The notes under the pieces: model-generated
Seen by the model: only the letters and a program-made list of their open reading frames with translations
What the model was told of the DNA's origin: nothing
Databases searched by the model: none
Assembly (NCBI RefSeq): GCF_024834055.1
Contig: NZ_JANUXZ010000002.1
Location: 186,001 to 250,000 of the forward strand
Source of the DNA: Corynebacterium sp. ES2730-CONJ
GTDB taxonomy: Bacteria > Actinomycetota > Actinomycetes > Mycobacteriales > Mycobacteriaceae
Length of the DNA stretch: 64,000 nt
Reading direction: 5' to 3'
Program-made: the position numbers and the translations under genes
Shown here: one piece after another, positions 9,952 to 19,797 of the stretch
Position numbering within the stretch: the stretch's first letter is position 1
How the letters are laid out: each line of letters starts with the position of its first letter

Positions 9952-10320
9952 TTACTTCTTCTTTCCGGCGATGGTCTTCTTCGGACCCTTGCGCGTACGG
10001 GCGTTGGTCTTGGTGCGCTGGCCGCGAACAGGCAGCCCACGACGGTGGCGCAGACCCTGGTAGCAACCAATTTCGATCTTGCGACGAATATCTGCCTGGA
10101 CCTGGCGGCGGAGGTCACCCTCGACCTTCCAGGTTCCCTCGATAACGTCACGCAGAGCAGCAATCTGCTCATCGCTCAAGTTGTCGGTACGTAGATCCGG
10201 GGAGACGCCGGTCTCCTCGAGCAACTGCTTAGCACGGGCGGGGCCAATGCCGTAAATATAGGTAAGTGCGACTTCCATACGCTTATTGCGTGGAAGATCT
10301 ACACCAGCAAGACGTGCCAT
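9952..10320 (-). CDS. rpsM: 30S ribosomal protein S13
   Basis: Small-subunit head protein contacting the P-site tRNA. The ATG at 10320 ([16 protein letters not shown]) gives the usual 122 residues; the longer open frame upstream has no S13 similarity. It is the first gene of the rpsM-rpsK-rpsD-rpoA-rplQ run. No rpmJ (L36) gene is visible in the 250 bases between it and infA, where many bacteria carry one. Confidence 0.97.
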   Translation of the reverse strand: MARLAGVDLPRNKRMEVALTYIYGIGPARAKQLLEETGVSPDLRTDNLSDEQIAALRDVIEGTWKVEGDLRRQVQADIRRKIEIGCYQGLRHRRGLPVRGQRTKTNARTRKGPKKTIAGKKK

Positions 10321-10570
10321 AGTGGCGGTACCTTTCCGGTTGTTGCGGTGGTTTTCTCCATGCTCGTCCCTGCCAATTAACCCCCTCACCCGGATCGGAA
10401 GCCGGGATGAGTAGGGCTTTGAAATAAAAGTGCAAGGCTTTAGCCACCGCGGCCAAAGGTGTGGATGAAAGTCTCACGCTAGAAGGAGCCTGGAGCTATT
10501 CCTTTAGGGAATAATGCCCAAAAAGCCCCTGCCACACGTGAAAATTCAGTGAAGCATGAAGGCGAATAGT

Positions 10571-10792
10571 TTATTTATAGCGGTAAACAATACGACCACG
10601 GGTCAGGTCATAGGGAGAAAGCTCCACTACTACCCGGTCCTCGGGAAGAATACGAATATAGTGCTGGCGCATCTTGCCACTAATGTGAGCAAGAACCTTG
10701 TGTCCGTTATCGAGCTCAACACGGAACATAGCGTTAGGCAAAGGTTCAACAATGCGACCTTCAACCTCGATAGCGCCTTCCTTTTTAGCCAT
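10571..10792 (-). CDS. infA: Translation initiation factor IF-1
   Basis: S1-fold factor that binds the ribosomal A site during initiation. The ATG at 10792 ([16 protein letters not shown]) gives 73 residues, the normal size; the upstream frame extension is not conserved sequence. The C-terminal motif [16 protein letters not shown] is intact. It lies about 250 bases upstream of rpsM on the same strand. Confidence 0.97.
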   Translation of the reverse strand: MAKKEGAIEVEGRIVEPLPNAMFRVELDNGHKVLAHISGKMRQHYIRILPEDRVVVELSPYDLTRGRIVYRYK

Positions 10793-10873
10793 ATCCTCTG
10801 CATTTCCCCAGCCTGTCGGCCGGTTCGTTTGATTACCACTGGAATAGCACAGACAAAACACATCTGCACCATC

Positions 10874-10917
10874 TGCCCATAGTACACATACCCTGGATAT
10901 TTTCCTAACTGACAACG
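10874..10917 (-). promoter_or_regulatory. Possible sigma70-type promoter upstream of infA
   Basis: On the minus strand TTGTCA is followed by an AT-containing spacer and GTATGT/TACTAT elements. The spacing is not ideal for either -10 choice, so this is a tentative call. Confidence 0.25.
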
Positions 10918-10968
10918 GCGTGTCACCACCACAACCCCGCTAAATATATCCAGAGATACCAAAAGAAT

Positions 10969-11003
10969 ACGCGGCTATCCCCATATCGTGAGAATAACCG
11001 CGT
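10969..11003 (-). terminator. Hairpin terminator after the L,D-transpeptidase gene
   Basis: Inverted repeat ACGCGGCTAT with ATAACCGCGT (9 of 10 pairs, loop about 15), followed on the minus strand by ATTCTTTT. It lies downstream of the L,D-transpeptidase gene and upstream of infA. Confidence 0.6.
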
Positions 11004-11060
11004 TCTAGATATTGGCAGTGAGCATTGGGGGGGATTCGTTCAGCCCCCACTACTTTCAGC

Positions 11061-11717
11061 CTAGTAAATGAAGACCGGGTCACCTACCTGTAAGTGATTC
11101 CAGAAGGCAATGGCGTCATCGCGGTAGAGGTGAATGCAGCCGTGCGACCAAAGATCAGGATCACCCTCGTGGAAGGCTTGGCCGTTATGGGTGAAGTAAA
11201 TAGCATAAGGCATGGCGGCATTGTTGAAGACATAGGATACCTCGTCTAGTACCTTGCGGGTCACGCGCAGGTTGCCAGTTTGAGTTTCCCAGCCAGGGGC
11301 TCCAGCAGAAATGCGTACATTTCCGCCCTTTACATGTCCATCCTCCTGCAGCCATGCGCGCTCGCGGGCGAGATCAACACATACCCGGGCGGTTTTGGGG
11401 CAGGGGCCATAGTCGAAAGTGCGCTCGCGCTCTTGGATAAGGCCTGGGAAAACGAAATTCACGGCACCATCGGTTGCGTTTTTAATACCTTCAGCAACCT
11501 GGGGATTGAATGTGGCATCTGCGTGACGATATATATTTTGGCGAGTCTGCCAAGCTCCCTCGCGCACGTTGCCGAGAATATCGGAGGAGCCGCCGACAAA
11601 GTCTTGGGCACCTGCTGCTGGGGTGGCGGCGAGGCCAAGAGCCATGGTAAAGGCTGCCGCAGCCGAGGCTACGCGGCGTTTCGTCGCCGACTTCTTATTC
11701 GTGTGCTGAGAAATCAT
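11061..11717 (-). CDS. Secreted L,D-transpeptidase (YkuD domain)
   Basis: Peptidoglycan-modifying enzyme acting outside the membrane, expected to form 3-3 cross-links or attach proteins to the wall. It has about 218 residues: an N-terminal signal peptide (hydrophobic AAAAFTMALGLAATPAAGA), a spacer, then a YkuD domain with the catalytic signature SHGCIHL. The cysteine is residue 197 counted from the GTG at 11726. An upstream histidine in YFTHNGQAFHEGD fits the family's conserved His. The ATG at 11717 is preferred over that GTG; neither has a strong ribosome site. The gene stands between map and infA, facing the same way. Confidence 0.88.
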   Translation of the reverse strand: MISQHTNKKSATKRRVASAAAAFTMALGLAATPAAGAQDFVGGSSDILGNVREGAWQTRQNIYRHADATFNPQVAEGIKNATDGAVNFVFPGLIQERERTFDYGPCPKTARVCVDLARERAWLQEDGHVKGGNVRISAGAPGWETQTGNLRVTRKVLDEVSYVFNNAAMPYAIYFTHNGQAFHEGDPDLWSHGCIHLYRDDAIAFWNHLQVGDPVFIY

Positions 11718-11878
11718 AGCTACCACTATAACGGTCTGGAAAAGCGAAAGCGAAACTACTCACACTATAGTTGACGAATCCACCATCCCCGCCCCTGGTG
11801 AAGCGATCATGGGACTTAGAATATTGGATAATAACCGGGGGAATCGAGGGTCCGCCCCACCCTCATTCCTTATCTGCC

Positions 11879-12673
11879 TTAATAGCGGGGAGTGAGAATA
11901 CGTGGCCCCGCAGCAGTAGCTGCAACAGTATGCTCCCAGTGGGCTGCCCACGTGTCGTCTTCACTCACTACTGTCCAACCGTCATCAAGCACAATTGAAT
12001 AAGGGCTACCCAGAGTTAACATTGGCTCAATGGCTAGTACCGACCCCTCTACGATCTCTGGGCCTCGCCCCGCCTTGCCTTCGTTGGGCAGCCACGGATC
12101 TTCGTGCATGGTGCGACCAATTCCGTGTCCGCCATAGTCAGCCACGATTCCGAAGGAATAACCCCACTTCTGCTCGGCCTTCCGCGTAGCTTTCTCTAGC
12201 GCATGTGAAATATCAGTGAGGCGACGACCCGGCACCATCATGGCTATACCCTGGTGGAGCACATACTCCGTGGCCTCATTAAGTGCCTGGATATCGGCGG
12301 CCAACTCACCAATGCCGAAGCTAATAGCGGAGTCTCCCACCCAGCCATCGAGTGTGGCGCCGCAATCAATGGAGACGAGATCTCCTTCGTCCAAGCGCAC
12401 GTCCGGATGCGGGATACCGTGCACGATCTCTTCGTTAACGGATGCGCAAATAGATGCCGGAAAACCTTCGTAACCCTTGAAAGTGGGAATCGCGCCGTTG
12501 CTGCGGATAATATCTTCGGCGATGCGATCGAGCTCCAGCGTACTCATGCCTACGCTCGCGGCGTCGCGCACGGCAGTCAGCGCCTTCCCCACGATTTCGC
12601 CAGCAGCCTGCATAGCATCTAATTCGGCTGGGGTTTTGGGTTTGATAGTTGTGCGGCGTTTACGAAAGGCCAT
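11879..12673 (-). CDS. map: Methionine aminopeptidase, type I
   Basis: Removes the initiator methionine from new proteins. It has 264 residues with the pita-bread fold motifs visible: [11 protein letters not shown], the metal ligands in DLVSIDCGA and WVGDSAISF, and [13 protein letters not shown] [16 protein letters not shown]. Neighbour adk lies 264 bases upstream on the same strand, in the secY-adk-map order. Confidence 0.96.
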   Translation of the reverse strand: MAFRKRRTTIKPKTPAELDAMQAAGEIVGKALTAVRDAASVGMSTLELDRIAEDIIRSNGAIPTFKGYEGFPASICASVNEEIVHGIPHPDVRLDEGDLVSIDCGATLDGWVGDSAISFGIGELAADIQALNEATEYVLHQGIAMMVPGRRLTDISHALEKATRKAEQKWGYSFGIVADYGGHGIGRTMHEDPWLPNEGKAGRGPEIVEGSVLAIEPMLTLGSPYSIVLDDGWTVVSEDDTWAAHWEHTVAATAAGPRILTPRY

Positions 12674-12937
12674 GAGTATTCCTTGGAAATAGTCGAAAGG
12701 ATAAAAGACTGAGGCAGTTATACCTCATTGCCTGCTCCGTGTGGCAGGTACGGCCGCCAGGACTATACCGAGGCGGCGCGGCATGTACATAGCTATAAAG
12801 GCCGAAAGCAAGACCGTTCCTCCTTACCTCACTCGCATGAGCAGAGGCTAGTTGAGCTGGTCAAAGCTTTCGGCCTGGTACAAAGGGGACGATTAAGCGT
12901 TTTAGGAGCGAGCTTTTCTTAGCGCGTGTGCACTGTT

Positions 12938-13483
12938 TTAGCGACCGAGGGCCTGAAGCGTGGAAGAGCTGATATCTTCGATACTTCCCTCGGCGTTAAT
13001 TTTGAGGATCTTCTCGCCGTAGTGCTCAATAAGTGGCGCGGTTTCCTCGCGGTAGACCCCAAGCCTCGTGCGAATTGTTTTCTCATTATCGTCGGCACGG
13101 CCACGAGCGAGCATACGCTCAACAACGATATCCTCAGCAACATCTAACTGCACCACTGCATCAAGCTGATGGCCCTGCTTCTCGAGCATGGTATCTAAAA
13201 GATCGGCCTGCTCGACGGTGCGTGGGAATCCGTCGAGGAGGAATCCCTGTGCTGCGTCCTTCTCGTTCAGGCGAGATTCCACCATGCGCGCAGTGAGATC
13301 GGTAGGCACCAATTTGCCTGCATCGATATACTGCTTTGCTTCTATTCCGAGTGGAGTTTCTTCGCCGATATTGGCGCGGAACAGATCACCAGTAGAGATA
13401 TGCGGCACACCCAGCTTTTCGGTGAGGATAGCTGCTTGCGTGCCCTTGCCTGCCCCAGGAGGGCCGAGGAGAACAATACGCAT
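12938..13483 (-). CDS. adk: Adenylate kinase (short-lid form)
   Basis: Converts ATP + AMP to 2 ADP. It has 181 residues with the P-loop [10 protein letters not shown] at residues 7-16, the AMP-binding region HISTGDLFR and [10 protein letters not shown]. The length shows the short lid usual in actinomycetes. The start codon overlaps the secY stop by one base (TAATG), so it is translationally coupled to secY. Confidence 0.97.
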   Translation of the reverse strand: MRIVLLGPPGAGKGTQAAILTEKLGVPHISTGDLFRANIGEETPLGIEAKQYIDAGKLVPTDLTARMVESRLNEKDAAQGFLLDGFPRTVEQADLLDTMLEKQGHQLDAVVQLDVAEDIVVERMLARGRADDNEKTIRTRLGVYREETAPLIEHYGEKILKINAEGSIEDISSSTLQALGR

Positions 13484-14802
13484 TATTTCAGGAGTCCTTC
13501 GTAATTGCTTTGCAGCAGTTGAGATTCAATCTGTTTGACGGTTGTCAGGGCGACCGAAACCATAATGAGGATCGCGGTGCCACCGAAAGGTGTTGAGCCC
13601 GATTGAGAGCTCACCCCGAACTCGAGCATGAGGTTTGGCAATACAGCGATGAAGCCAAGGTAGAGAGAGCCCACGAAAAGCAGGCGGTTCATCACATAGG
13701 ACAGGTAGTCTGCAGTTGGCTTGCCGGGACGGATACCAGGGATAAAGCCGCCGTATTTTTTCATATTGTCAGCTTGGTCGTTCGGATCGTACTGAACCGA
13801 GACATAGAAATAGCTGAAGAAAATAATGAGGGAGAAGTACAGCACGATATACTGCCATGACGATGGCGTTTGCAGGTACTGAATGACATTGCGCTGCCAC
13901 CAGTTATCGGGAACCTCAAAGGTATTGGAGTTCACGATCTGGGTAATGAGCACGGGCATATAAATCAGCGACGATGCGAAGATGACCGGGATCACGCCAC
14001 CCTGGTTGACCTTGAGCGGCAGATAGGTGGACGAACCACCATACTGACGGCGTCCCACCATACGCTTGGCGTACTGGACGGGGATGCGGCGCTGCCCTTG
14101 CTCAACGAAGACCACGCCAACGACCAAGATGATGACTGCGAAGACAACAAGGCCGAAAACGAGTTGCCCTGAGCTGGCGAGAATATTAGCACCATCGGAA
14201 GGGAGACGGGTGGCAATACCGGCAAAGATAAGCAGCGACATGCCGTTGCCAACGCCGCGCTCAGTGATCAACTCGCCAAGCCACATCACAAGAATGGCAC
14301 CAGCAGACATTGTGGTAACCAAAATGATGAGGGTGAAGATATTGCGGTCTTCTTGGAGGACTCGAATACCTGAGCCTAGGAGTTGCTCGCGGTCTGCGAG
14401 TGCGACAATACCCGCGGACTGCAGCAGCGCCAGCGCCAAAGTGAGGTAACGGGTGTATTGGTCCATCTTAGCCTGACCCGACTGCCCCTCCTTCTTCAGC
14501 TCCTCGAAGCGTGGAATGACTACGGTAAGCAGCTGGACAATAATCGACGCCGTAATATAGGGCATGACACCAATGGCGAAGATCGATAGCTGCAGGAGCG
14601 CGCCACCGGAGAAAAGGTTAATCAGGGAATAAACACTCGATGAGTCGGAGGTTAATTCCCTAATGCGCCCCGATATTGAGGCGTAATCTACACCTGGCGA
14701 TGGAATTTGGGCTCCCACGCGGTAGAGAATAATCAATGCAAGTGAGATGAGGATTTTCTTACGAAGATCCGCATCCTTAAATGCCTGGATAATGGCGGAC
14801 AC
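13483..14802 (-). CDS. secY: Preprotein translocase subunit SecY
   Basis: Channel-forming subunit of the general secretion translocon in the cytoplasmic membrane. It has 439 residues and about ten membrane helices; the opening [21 protein letters not shown] and GVDYASI match the family. It starts the secY-adk-map run. In most bacteria it directly follows rplO, but here 1.6 kb with a transporter gene separates the two. Confidence 0.97.
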   Translation of the reverse strand: MSAIIQAFKDADLRKKILISLALIILYRVGAQIPSPGVDYASISGRIRELTSDSSSVYSLINLFSGGALLQLSIFAIGVMPYITASIIVQLLTVVIPRFEELKKEGQSGQAKMDQYTRYLTLALALLQSAGIVALADREQLLGSGIRVLQEDRNIFTLIILVTTMSAGAILVMWLGELITERGVGNGMSLLIFAGIATRLPSDGANILASSGQLVFGLVVFAVIILVVGVVFVEQGQRRIPVQYAKRMVGRRQYGGSSTYLPLKVNQGGVIPVIFASSLIYMPVLITQIVNSNTFEVPDNWWQRNVIQYLQTPSSWQYIVLYFSLIIFFSYFYVSVQYDPNDQADNMKKYGGFIPGIRPGKPTADYLSYVMNRLLFVGSLYLGFIAVLPNLMLEFGVSSQSGSTPFGGTAILIMVSVALTTVKQIESQLLQSNYEGLLK

Positions 14803-15221
14803 TCAGGCCTCCCAGGTATTCGCCGCCGCTAAATATACTCAAAAAATCATCCACTCTTTTTGGCCATAGTCCGTCGATGGAGGCGGTACATGGATCAAAC
14901 ATCAGTGGAGACTTTTCAAGCGATATAGCAGCGCTAAATACTTCGTGCTCGTTGATTAATCTCCCGCGCTTATAGCTTATGACTCTCCTAGCGGCAAACG
15001 CTCAAAAGTCGGTGCACTAAGTGCGCGGAAGAAAATGGACAATGTTTGACTTTTGTACTCTACCACCATCTAAAGCCAGCGGCATACTACACTACTCCCC
15101 TCATCCCCCTAACGGGAGCAAAGGCAGGGGGTAAACCTCGTTGATCGCCACCGGAAGAACTACTGATCACTCCCGTCTCGACAGTCACACTGAGGTCGCG
15201 CCGCTGCCCTTTGGTAGATCC
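14803..15221. other. Intergenic region upstream of secY
   Basis: About 420 bases between the transporter gene and secY. It should hold the secY promoter. A CCCCCT/AGGGGG inverted repeat at 15105-15131 could end the transporter transcript, but no T-run follows it. No gene is seen. Confidence 0.4.
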
Positions 15222-16016
15222 TTATTGGATATGGTCAACATAGCCATCGGGGCCCGCATTAAGCCAGGCATAACCGAGGCCCATGAAAACACCACCGCCG
15301 ATGAGGTTGCCGATCCAGGCAAATAGCCAGTTCTGGCCTATCTGTGCGGAGGTGAATAGTTCTGGCAGCGGAGAAGATGCAAAGCCAACAATACTCGTCA
15401 GCGAGAAGTTTGCAATAACGTGCTCGGTCCCCAGGCCCACAAAGATGGCGATGACAAAGAGAAGCATGCAGAATTTAGCAAGATAGTCTTTCAGCAGCAA
15501 TGCGCCAATAATGCCCATATTGACCACGAAATTGGCCACAATGCCTTCGATGATCCAACCGACGGGGTCTTTATCTAATTTATGGGAGAGTATCTCCGCC
15601 GCTAGATGGGTATCAGTCATATGAGCGAATACATGCGAACGGGAAAGGAGGAATCCCACGATGAGGGCCCCGATAAGGTTGAAGACGGTGCTGAGGACCA
15701 AAATGATGGTGGCGTTCTTCGCGGAAATCACGCGGCGGTAGAGCCCAAAACACATATACATCATATTGGAGGTCGTCAGTTCCGCCCCCAATAAAATGAT
15801 TGCCGCCAGGCCCACAAAGAACAGCATGGCAAAGACTGGTCCACCGAGGCCTGGGGCTAGGGCTTCGACCTTATCCCCCATATGGGCCGCAAAGGCAGTA
15901 CCGAGGGTGAGATAGACTCCGGCGAGAATGGCGCGAACGGCCAAGCGGGCTGGTGAGTGATTGAGAAGGAGCACTTTTTTTGCTACCGATTTGTCGATCA
16001 CATCATTGAGCGTCAT
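15222..16016 (-). CDS. Formate/nitrite transporter (FNT) family channel
   Basis: Pentameric membrane channel for small monovalent anions such as formate, nitrite or hydrosulfide. It has 264 residues with six hydrophobic segments. Family signatures are GAELTTSNMMYM, the central histidine in GTEHVIANFSL and WIGNLIGGGVFMGL near the C-terminus. The substrate cannot be told from sequence alone. It is inserted between secY and rplO; corynebacteria are known to carry extra genes at this place. It has its own flanking regions, so it is probably a single-gene unit. Confidence 0.9.
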   Translation of the reverse strand: MTLNDVIDKSVAKKVLLLNHSPARLAVRAILAGVYLTLGTAFAAHMGDKVEALAPGLGGPVFAMLFFVGLAAIILLGAELTTSNMMYMCFGLYRRVISAKNATIILVLSTVFNLIGALIVGFLLSRSHVFAHMTDTHLAAEILSHKLDKDPVGWIIEGIVANFVVNMGIIGALLLKDYLAKFCMLLFVIAIFVGLGTEHVIANFSLTSIVGFASSPLPELFTSAQIGQNWLFAWIGNLIGGGVFMGLGYAWLNAGPDGYVDHIQ

Positions 16017-16313
16017 CCCGTAATCCTTTCACGTCCACGAACTCAGCGAATTCGTGTTTTCTTTAGCGTCAGTACGACCTTGTCGCTCAATTAACGCACG
16101 GACGTTAAGAACGATTGACGGCGCACACTAGCTCCTAACTCTAAGTCACCAGGCCCAAAAAGGCAGAAGGGAACCGCCGTGAAAAAAGTCATATAGTCAG
16201 CCTTACCCGCCCTGGGATCTTAGGCCAAAACTCTCAGCAGCATGTGCACTTGAAGAAATCATAGGCTGTGGGCCCTTACGGGAGATGAAGAAGGAGAGCT
16301 ATAGGCACAGAAA
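16017..16313. other. Intergenic region between rplO and the FNT gene
   Basis: About 300 bases with no gene visible. It must contain the FNT promoter (minus strand); the rplO operon terminator adjoins its right end. Confidence 0.35.
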
Positions 16314-16352
16314 ACCCCTCCCTCTATGCCACAACAGGATAGAGAGAGGGGT
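16314..16352 (-). terminator. Intrinsic terminator after rplO
   Basis: Stem ACCCCTCCCTCTAT with ATAGAGAGAGGGGT (13 of 14 pairs) and an 11-base loop. On the minus strand TTTTCTG follows. It ends the rpsH-rplO operon. Confidence 0.8.
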
Positions 16353-16394
16353 GATCTTTTAAGCGTTAAAACTATAAGGCCAAATTATGCCCTA

Positions 16395-16841
16395 TTATGC
16401 TTCGGAGACAGATCCACCAGCTGCTTCGATTTTCTCAACAGCTGACTTGGAGAATTTCTGTGCCTCAATGGTGACCTTGACGGTCAGCTCGCCCTCACCG
16501 AGCACCTTTACGGGCTTATTAGCGCGCACGAGACCAGCGGCTACCAAATCGGCGACCTTAATATCTCCGCCTTCTGGGAAGTGCTCCTGCAGATCAGCAA
16601 CGTTGACTACCTGGTAGATAACCTTATTGTTGTTCTTAAAGCCCTTCAACTTAGGAAGGCGCATGTGGATTGGCATTTGACCACCCTCGAAGCCAGCCGA
16701 AACTTGCTTACGAGCCTTGGTACCTTTGGTACCGCGACCGGCGGTCTTACCTTTGGAGGCTTCACCGCGGCCGAGCCGGGTCTTTGCCTTATGTGCACCC
16801 TTAGATGGGCGCAGGTCGTGAAGCTTAATTACTTCGCTCAT
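16395..16841 (-). CDS. rplO: 50S ribosomal protein L15
   Basis: Late-assembly large-subunit protein, 148 residues. The N-terminus [18 protein letters not shown] and the glycine-rich [17 protein letters not shown] are typical. It is the last gene of the rpsH-rplF-rplR-rpsE-rpmD-rplO run and is followed by an intrinsic terminator. Confidence 0.97.
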   Translation of the reverse strand: MSEVIKLHDLRPSKGAHKAKTRLGRGEASKGKTAGRGTKGTKARKQVSAGFEGGQMPIHMRLPKLKGFKNNNKVIYQVVNVADLQEHFPEGGDIKVADLVAAGLVRANKPVKVLGEGELTVKVTIEAQKFSKSAVEKIEAAGGSVSEA

Positions 16842-16844
16842 TGT

Positions 16845-17030
16845 TTACTCCCCTGCCACTTCTTCGACAGTGACCATGTGGCGTACGGTCTGAACCATAC
16901 CGCGCACGGCACCATTGTCTGGGCGGACGACGGAGTGGCCGATGCGCTTGAGGCCCAAAGCGGCGATATTTTTACGCTGCTTAGGGTTGGCACCCACCAG
17001 TCCCTTGTTCTGGGTAATCTTCAGGGCCAT
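16845..17030 (-). CDS. rpmD: 50S ribosomal protein L30
   Basis: Small large-subunit protein, 61 residues, with the conserved core IGRNPKQR-like [20 protein letters not shown]. It is separated from rpsE and rplO by three bases each, clearly one operon. Confidence 0.96.
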   Translation of the reverse strand: MALKITQNKGLVGANPKQRKNIAALGLKRIGHSVVRPDNGAVRGMVQTVRHMVTVEEVAGE

Positions 17031-17033
17031 GAT

Positions 17034-17651
17034 TTAAGCCTCCTGTCCCGCGCGCTGGCGCAGCATACGAGCTGGTGCGACCTCTTCGAGGGTCTTACCG
17101 CGGCGAGCGGCTACCTCTTCGGGACGAACCAGTTGCTTCAAGCCGTCAACGGTAGCGTGCACCACGTTGATAGCGTTGTCGGAGCCTAAGGACTTGCAGA
17201 GAATGTCCTGGATGCCCGCGCACTCAAGCACTGGGCGAGCAGCGCCACCAGCGATCACACCAGTACCAGGAGCAGCGGGGCGCATCATAACGACGCCTGC
17301 AGCTGCTTCACCCTGGACTGGGTGGGTGATGGTGCCGGCAACCATAGGTACGCGGAAGAAGGACTTACGTGCTTCTTCTGCACCCTTTTGGATGGCTGCT
17401 GGGACTTCCTTGGCCTTGCCGTAGCCTACGCCAACCATGCCCTTACCGTCGCCCACGATTACAAGTGCGGTGAAGCTGAAGCGACGACCACCCTTGACAA
17501 CCTTGGACACGCGGTTGATGGTAACTACGCGCTCAATATATTGAGAGCGCTCATCTTGCTGGTTACGACGATCGTCGCGGCGTCCACCGCGGCGCTCATT
17601 CTTATTTTCATCGGCGGAGCGTCCGCCTTCACGCCGTTCACGTCCGGACAT
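17034..17651 (-). CDS. rpsE: 30S ribosomal protein S5
   Basis: Small-subunit protein important for decoding accuracy. It has 205 residues: a charged actinobacterial N-terminal extension (about 40 residues, Arg/Glu-rich), then [20 protein letters not shown] and the S5 C-terminal domain with [13 protein letters not shown]. It lies within the spc-type operon between rplR and rpmD. Confidence 0.97.
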   Translation of the reverse strand: MSGRERREGGRSADENKNERRGGRRDDRRNQQDERSQYIERVVTINRVSKVVKGGRRFSFTALVIVGDGKGMVGVGYGKAKEVPAAIQKGAEEARKSFFRVPMVAGTITHPVQGEAAAGVVMMRPAAPGTGVIAGGAARPVLECAGIQDILCKSLGSDNAINVVHATVDGLKQLVRPEEVAARRGKTLEEVAPARMLRQRAGQEA

Positions 17652-17689
17652 TTAGGCGTTCCTTCCGTTGTTGTTATTAGAGATGATCA

Positions 17690-18094
17690 TTAGAACTTCA
17701 GACCACCTTCACGAGCTGCGTCGGCCAGTGCAGCAACACGGCCGTGGTACTTATAGCCGGCACGGTCGAAGACGACCTTTTCAATGCCAGCTGCCTTGGC
17801 GCGCTCAGCGATCAGCTGACCGACCTTGGCTGCCTTAGCCTTCTTATCGCCCTCAACTGCGGCTGCTTGCTCCAAGGAGGAAGCGGCTGCCAAGGTGTGA
17901 CCCTTGAGGTCATCGATCACCTGGACGTGCATGTGGCGAGAAGTGCGGTGAACAACAAGGCGTGGAGCCTCAGCGGTGCCACGCAGGTTCTTACGGATAC
18001 GGTAGTGGCGGCGTGCGCGGGCGATGCGACGGCGGGTGGAAATATCCTTACCTACCGGCAAACGCTTTCCGTTGTTATTTTCGGTTGTGCTCAT
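17690..18094 (-). CDS. rplR: 50S ribosomal protein L18
   Basis: 5S rRNA-binding protein of 134 residues. [19 protein letters not shown] and the C-terminal [26 protein letters not shown] are conserved. The operon neighbours are rplF and rpsE. Confidence 0.97.
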   Translation of the reverse strand: MSTTENNNGKRLPVGKDISTRRRIARARRHYRIRKNLRGTAEAPRLVVHRTSRHMHVQVIDDLKGHTLAAASSLEQAAAVEGDKKAKAAKVGQLIAERAKAAGIEKVVFDRAGYKYHGRVAALADAAREGGLKF

Positions 18095-18097
18095 GCT

Positions 18098-18634
18098 TTA
18101 CTTACCCGTCTTTCCGACCTTGCGACGGATCTGCTCGCCTTCATAACGAATACCCTTGCCCTTATAAGGATCATCCTTACGCAGGCGACGGATAATGGCG
18201 GCGACCTGTCCAACCTTCTGCTTGTCGATACCGGAGACGGACAGCTTAGTGTTTCCATCAACGGCGAAAGTGATTCCCTCCGGTGCTTCGATCAACACTG
18301 GGTGGGAGTAGCCGAGAGCGAACTCAAGGTTCTTGCCCTTAGCCTGTACACGGTAGCCCACACCGAAGATTTCCATCTTGATGGTGTAGCCCTCGGTGAC
18401 GCCAACCACGAGGTTGTTCACCAAAGAGCGGGACAGACCGTGGAGTGAACGGTTCTTGCGGCTATCATCTGGGCGGCTCACAACAATGTGGCCATCCTCC
18501 AGCTGCGCCTTGATCGGCTCAACGATGGTGTGAGACAAGGTGCCCTTAGGGCCCTTAACCTCTACAAACTGGCCGTCGATCTTAACATCGACGCCGGCAG
18601 GAACAGCGATGGGTGCCTTACCAACACGTGACAT
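18098..18634 (-). CDS. rplF: 50S ribosomal protein L6
   Basis: Large-subunit protein near the factor-binding site, 178 residues. [15 protein letters not shown] opens it and the C-terminal [13 protein letters not shown] is conserved. It lies between rpsH and rplR. Confidence 0.97.
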   Translation of the reverse strand: MSRVGKAPIAVPAGVDVKIDGQFVEVKGPKGTLSHTIVEPIKAQLEDGHIVVSRPDDSRKNRSLHGLSRSLVNNLVVGVTEGYTIKMEIFGVGYRVQAKGKNLEFALGYSHPVLIEAPEGITFAVDGNTKLSVSGIDKQKVGQVAAIIRRLRKDDPYKGKGIRYEGEQIRRKVGKTGK

Positions 18635-18649
18635 ATTCTCGCTCCTCCC

Positions 18650-19048
18650 TTACCAGACGTAGGCGAGAACTTCTCCGCCTACACCCTTCTCGTGAGCCTG
18701 ACGGTCAGTCAGCAGACCCTGGGACGTGGATATGATAGCCACGCCGAGGCCGCCAAGAACCTTAGGCAGATTGGTGGACTTTGCGTAAACGCGCAGACCT
18801 GGCTTTGATACGCGGCGCAGTCCAGAAATGGAACGCTCGCGGCTTTGGCTGTACTTCAGTTCGAGAGTCAAGGTCTTACCAACCTTGGCATCGTCGACGG
18901 TGTAATCAGCAATATAGCCTTCTGACTTCAAGATCTCAGCAATATTTGCCTTGAGCTTGGAGGAAGGCATCGACACGGTGTCGTGGTGTGCGTGGTTAGC
19001 GTTACGCACGCGCGACAGCATGTCGGCAATAGGATCAGTCATGGTCAT
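18650..19048 (-). CDS. rpsH: 30S ribosomal protein S8
   Basis: Primary 16S rRNA-binding protein, 132 residues, with [17 protein letters not shown] and the C-terminal [13 protein letters not shown]. It is the first gene of this operon block. In the usual spc order rplE (and often rpsN) would lie immediately upstream; here rplE is 15 kb away and no rpsN is seen between. Confidence 0.97.
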   Translation of the reverse strand: MTMTDPIADMLSRVRNANHAHHDTVSMPSSKLKANIAEILKSEGYIADYTVDDAKVGKTLTLELKYSQSRERSISGLRRVSKPGLRVYAKSTNLPKVLGGLGVAIISTSQGLLTDRQAHEKGVGGEVLAYVW

Positions 19049-19234
19049 AGATAGAGACCCTTATAGCCTTTCTCGTTGCGGTTCCACGCCACCTTCATCA
19101 CGTTACCGCACGCTTTTGGCCACTCTCGCCGCCCTCACTCAATAGTGGGGAAGCTCGCTGCTCTTTGGTTGCGGTCGCACAAGGCGGGGGGCCTACAACA
19201 ATGTAGGTTGAAAAATTGTCTTGGGGAGCTTTTG

Positions 19235-19537
19235 ATGACCACACAGATTATCCAGAAAATAACCTGCTCGGTGCATAAAAGTCCAAGCGATAACGCTACA
19301 CGCTTATACCCCCACATGCAACAAGAGGCACAAGCCCCCATCGCCCTCGCTTATCGACGCCTCTGCGCACATCTTAACGTTTCGCCCGCTGCTGCCCTCA
19401 TCCCCGGCCTTTATCCCCGGTGGCTCTGCGGAACGCCTATACGGGCTGGTTTAGCCCGTAGGTTAAGAAACGTAAATGATACGGAATTCCACCGATTGTC
19501 TCAGCAGACAATCTTCATACAAGGCTTTCACCGGTAG
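19235..19537 (+). CDS. Possible small protein of unknown function
   Basis: A 100-residue frame from an ATG at 19235 with a GGGGAG ribosome site about 7 bases upstream. The product is basic, with no membrane segment, signal peptide or motif that I recognise. It lies in the 750-base gap between rpsH and the iron-boxed HtaA gene. It may equally be a chance frame; the ribosome site is the only support. Confidence 0.25.
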   Translation: MTTQIIQKITCSVHKSPSDNATRLYPHMQQEAQAPIALAYRRLCAHLNVSPAAALIPGLYPRWLCGTPIRAGLARRLRNVNDTEFHRLSQQTIFIQGFHR

Positions 19538-19606
19538 GCTATTCGGCTCTTGCACCTCGTGACTGGTGTGCGCTCTTGCTCCCAACTTCCCCGCTGACAT
19601 CTCAAG

Positions 19607-19625
19607 TTAGGTAAACCTATCCCAG
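19607..19625 (+). promoter_or_regulatory. DtxR-like iron box upstream of HtaA/propeller gene 1
   Basis: TTAGGTAAACCTATCCCAG matches the DtxR/IdeR consensus TTAGGTTAGCCTAACCTAA at 14 of 19 positions by my count, including the TTAGGT and CCTA parts. It lies 172 bases before the TTG start of the gene at 19798. Iron-dependent repression is inferred from the site alone. Confidence 0.6.
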
Positions 19626-19797
19626 CCCGCGTATGGTGAGCATCAACCACGATATATATTCACGCCCTACTCGGCTGCAACTGCCACAAGGTATCTCTGC
19701 TTTTGCCGCTCTTGTTAACGTAAGACGTGCACTCAACAGTTGCGAGGCGATGATCATATCACTGGTGTGAATTAAAACAGTAGAAAGGACATATGTC

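Noticed and set aside
10321..10570. Possible rpmJ (L36) gene between rpsM and infA
   Set aside because: I searched this gap for the short Cys/Arg/Lys-rich L36 sequence and did not find it.
17744..18448. 234-codon plus-strand frame
   Set aside because: Antisense to rplR and rplF, both intact.
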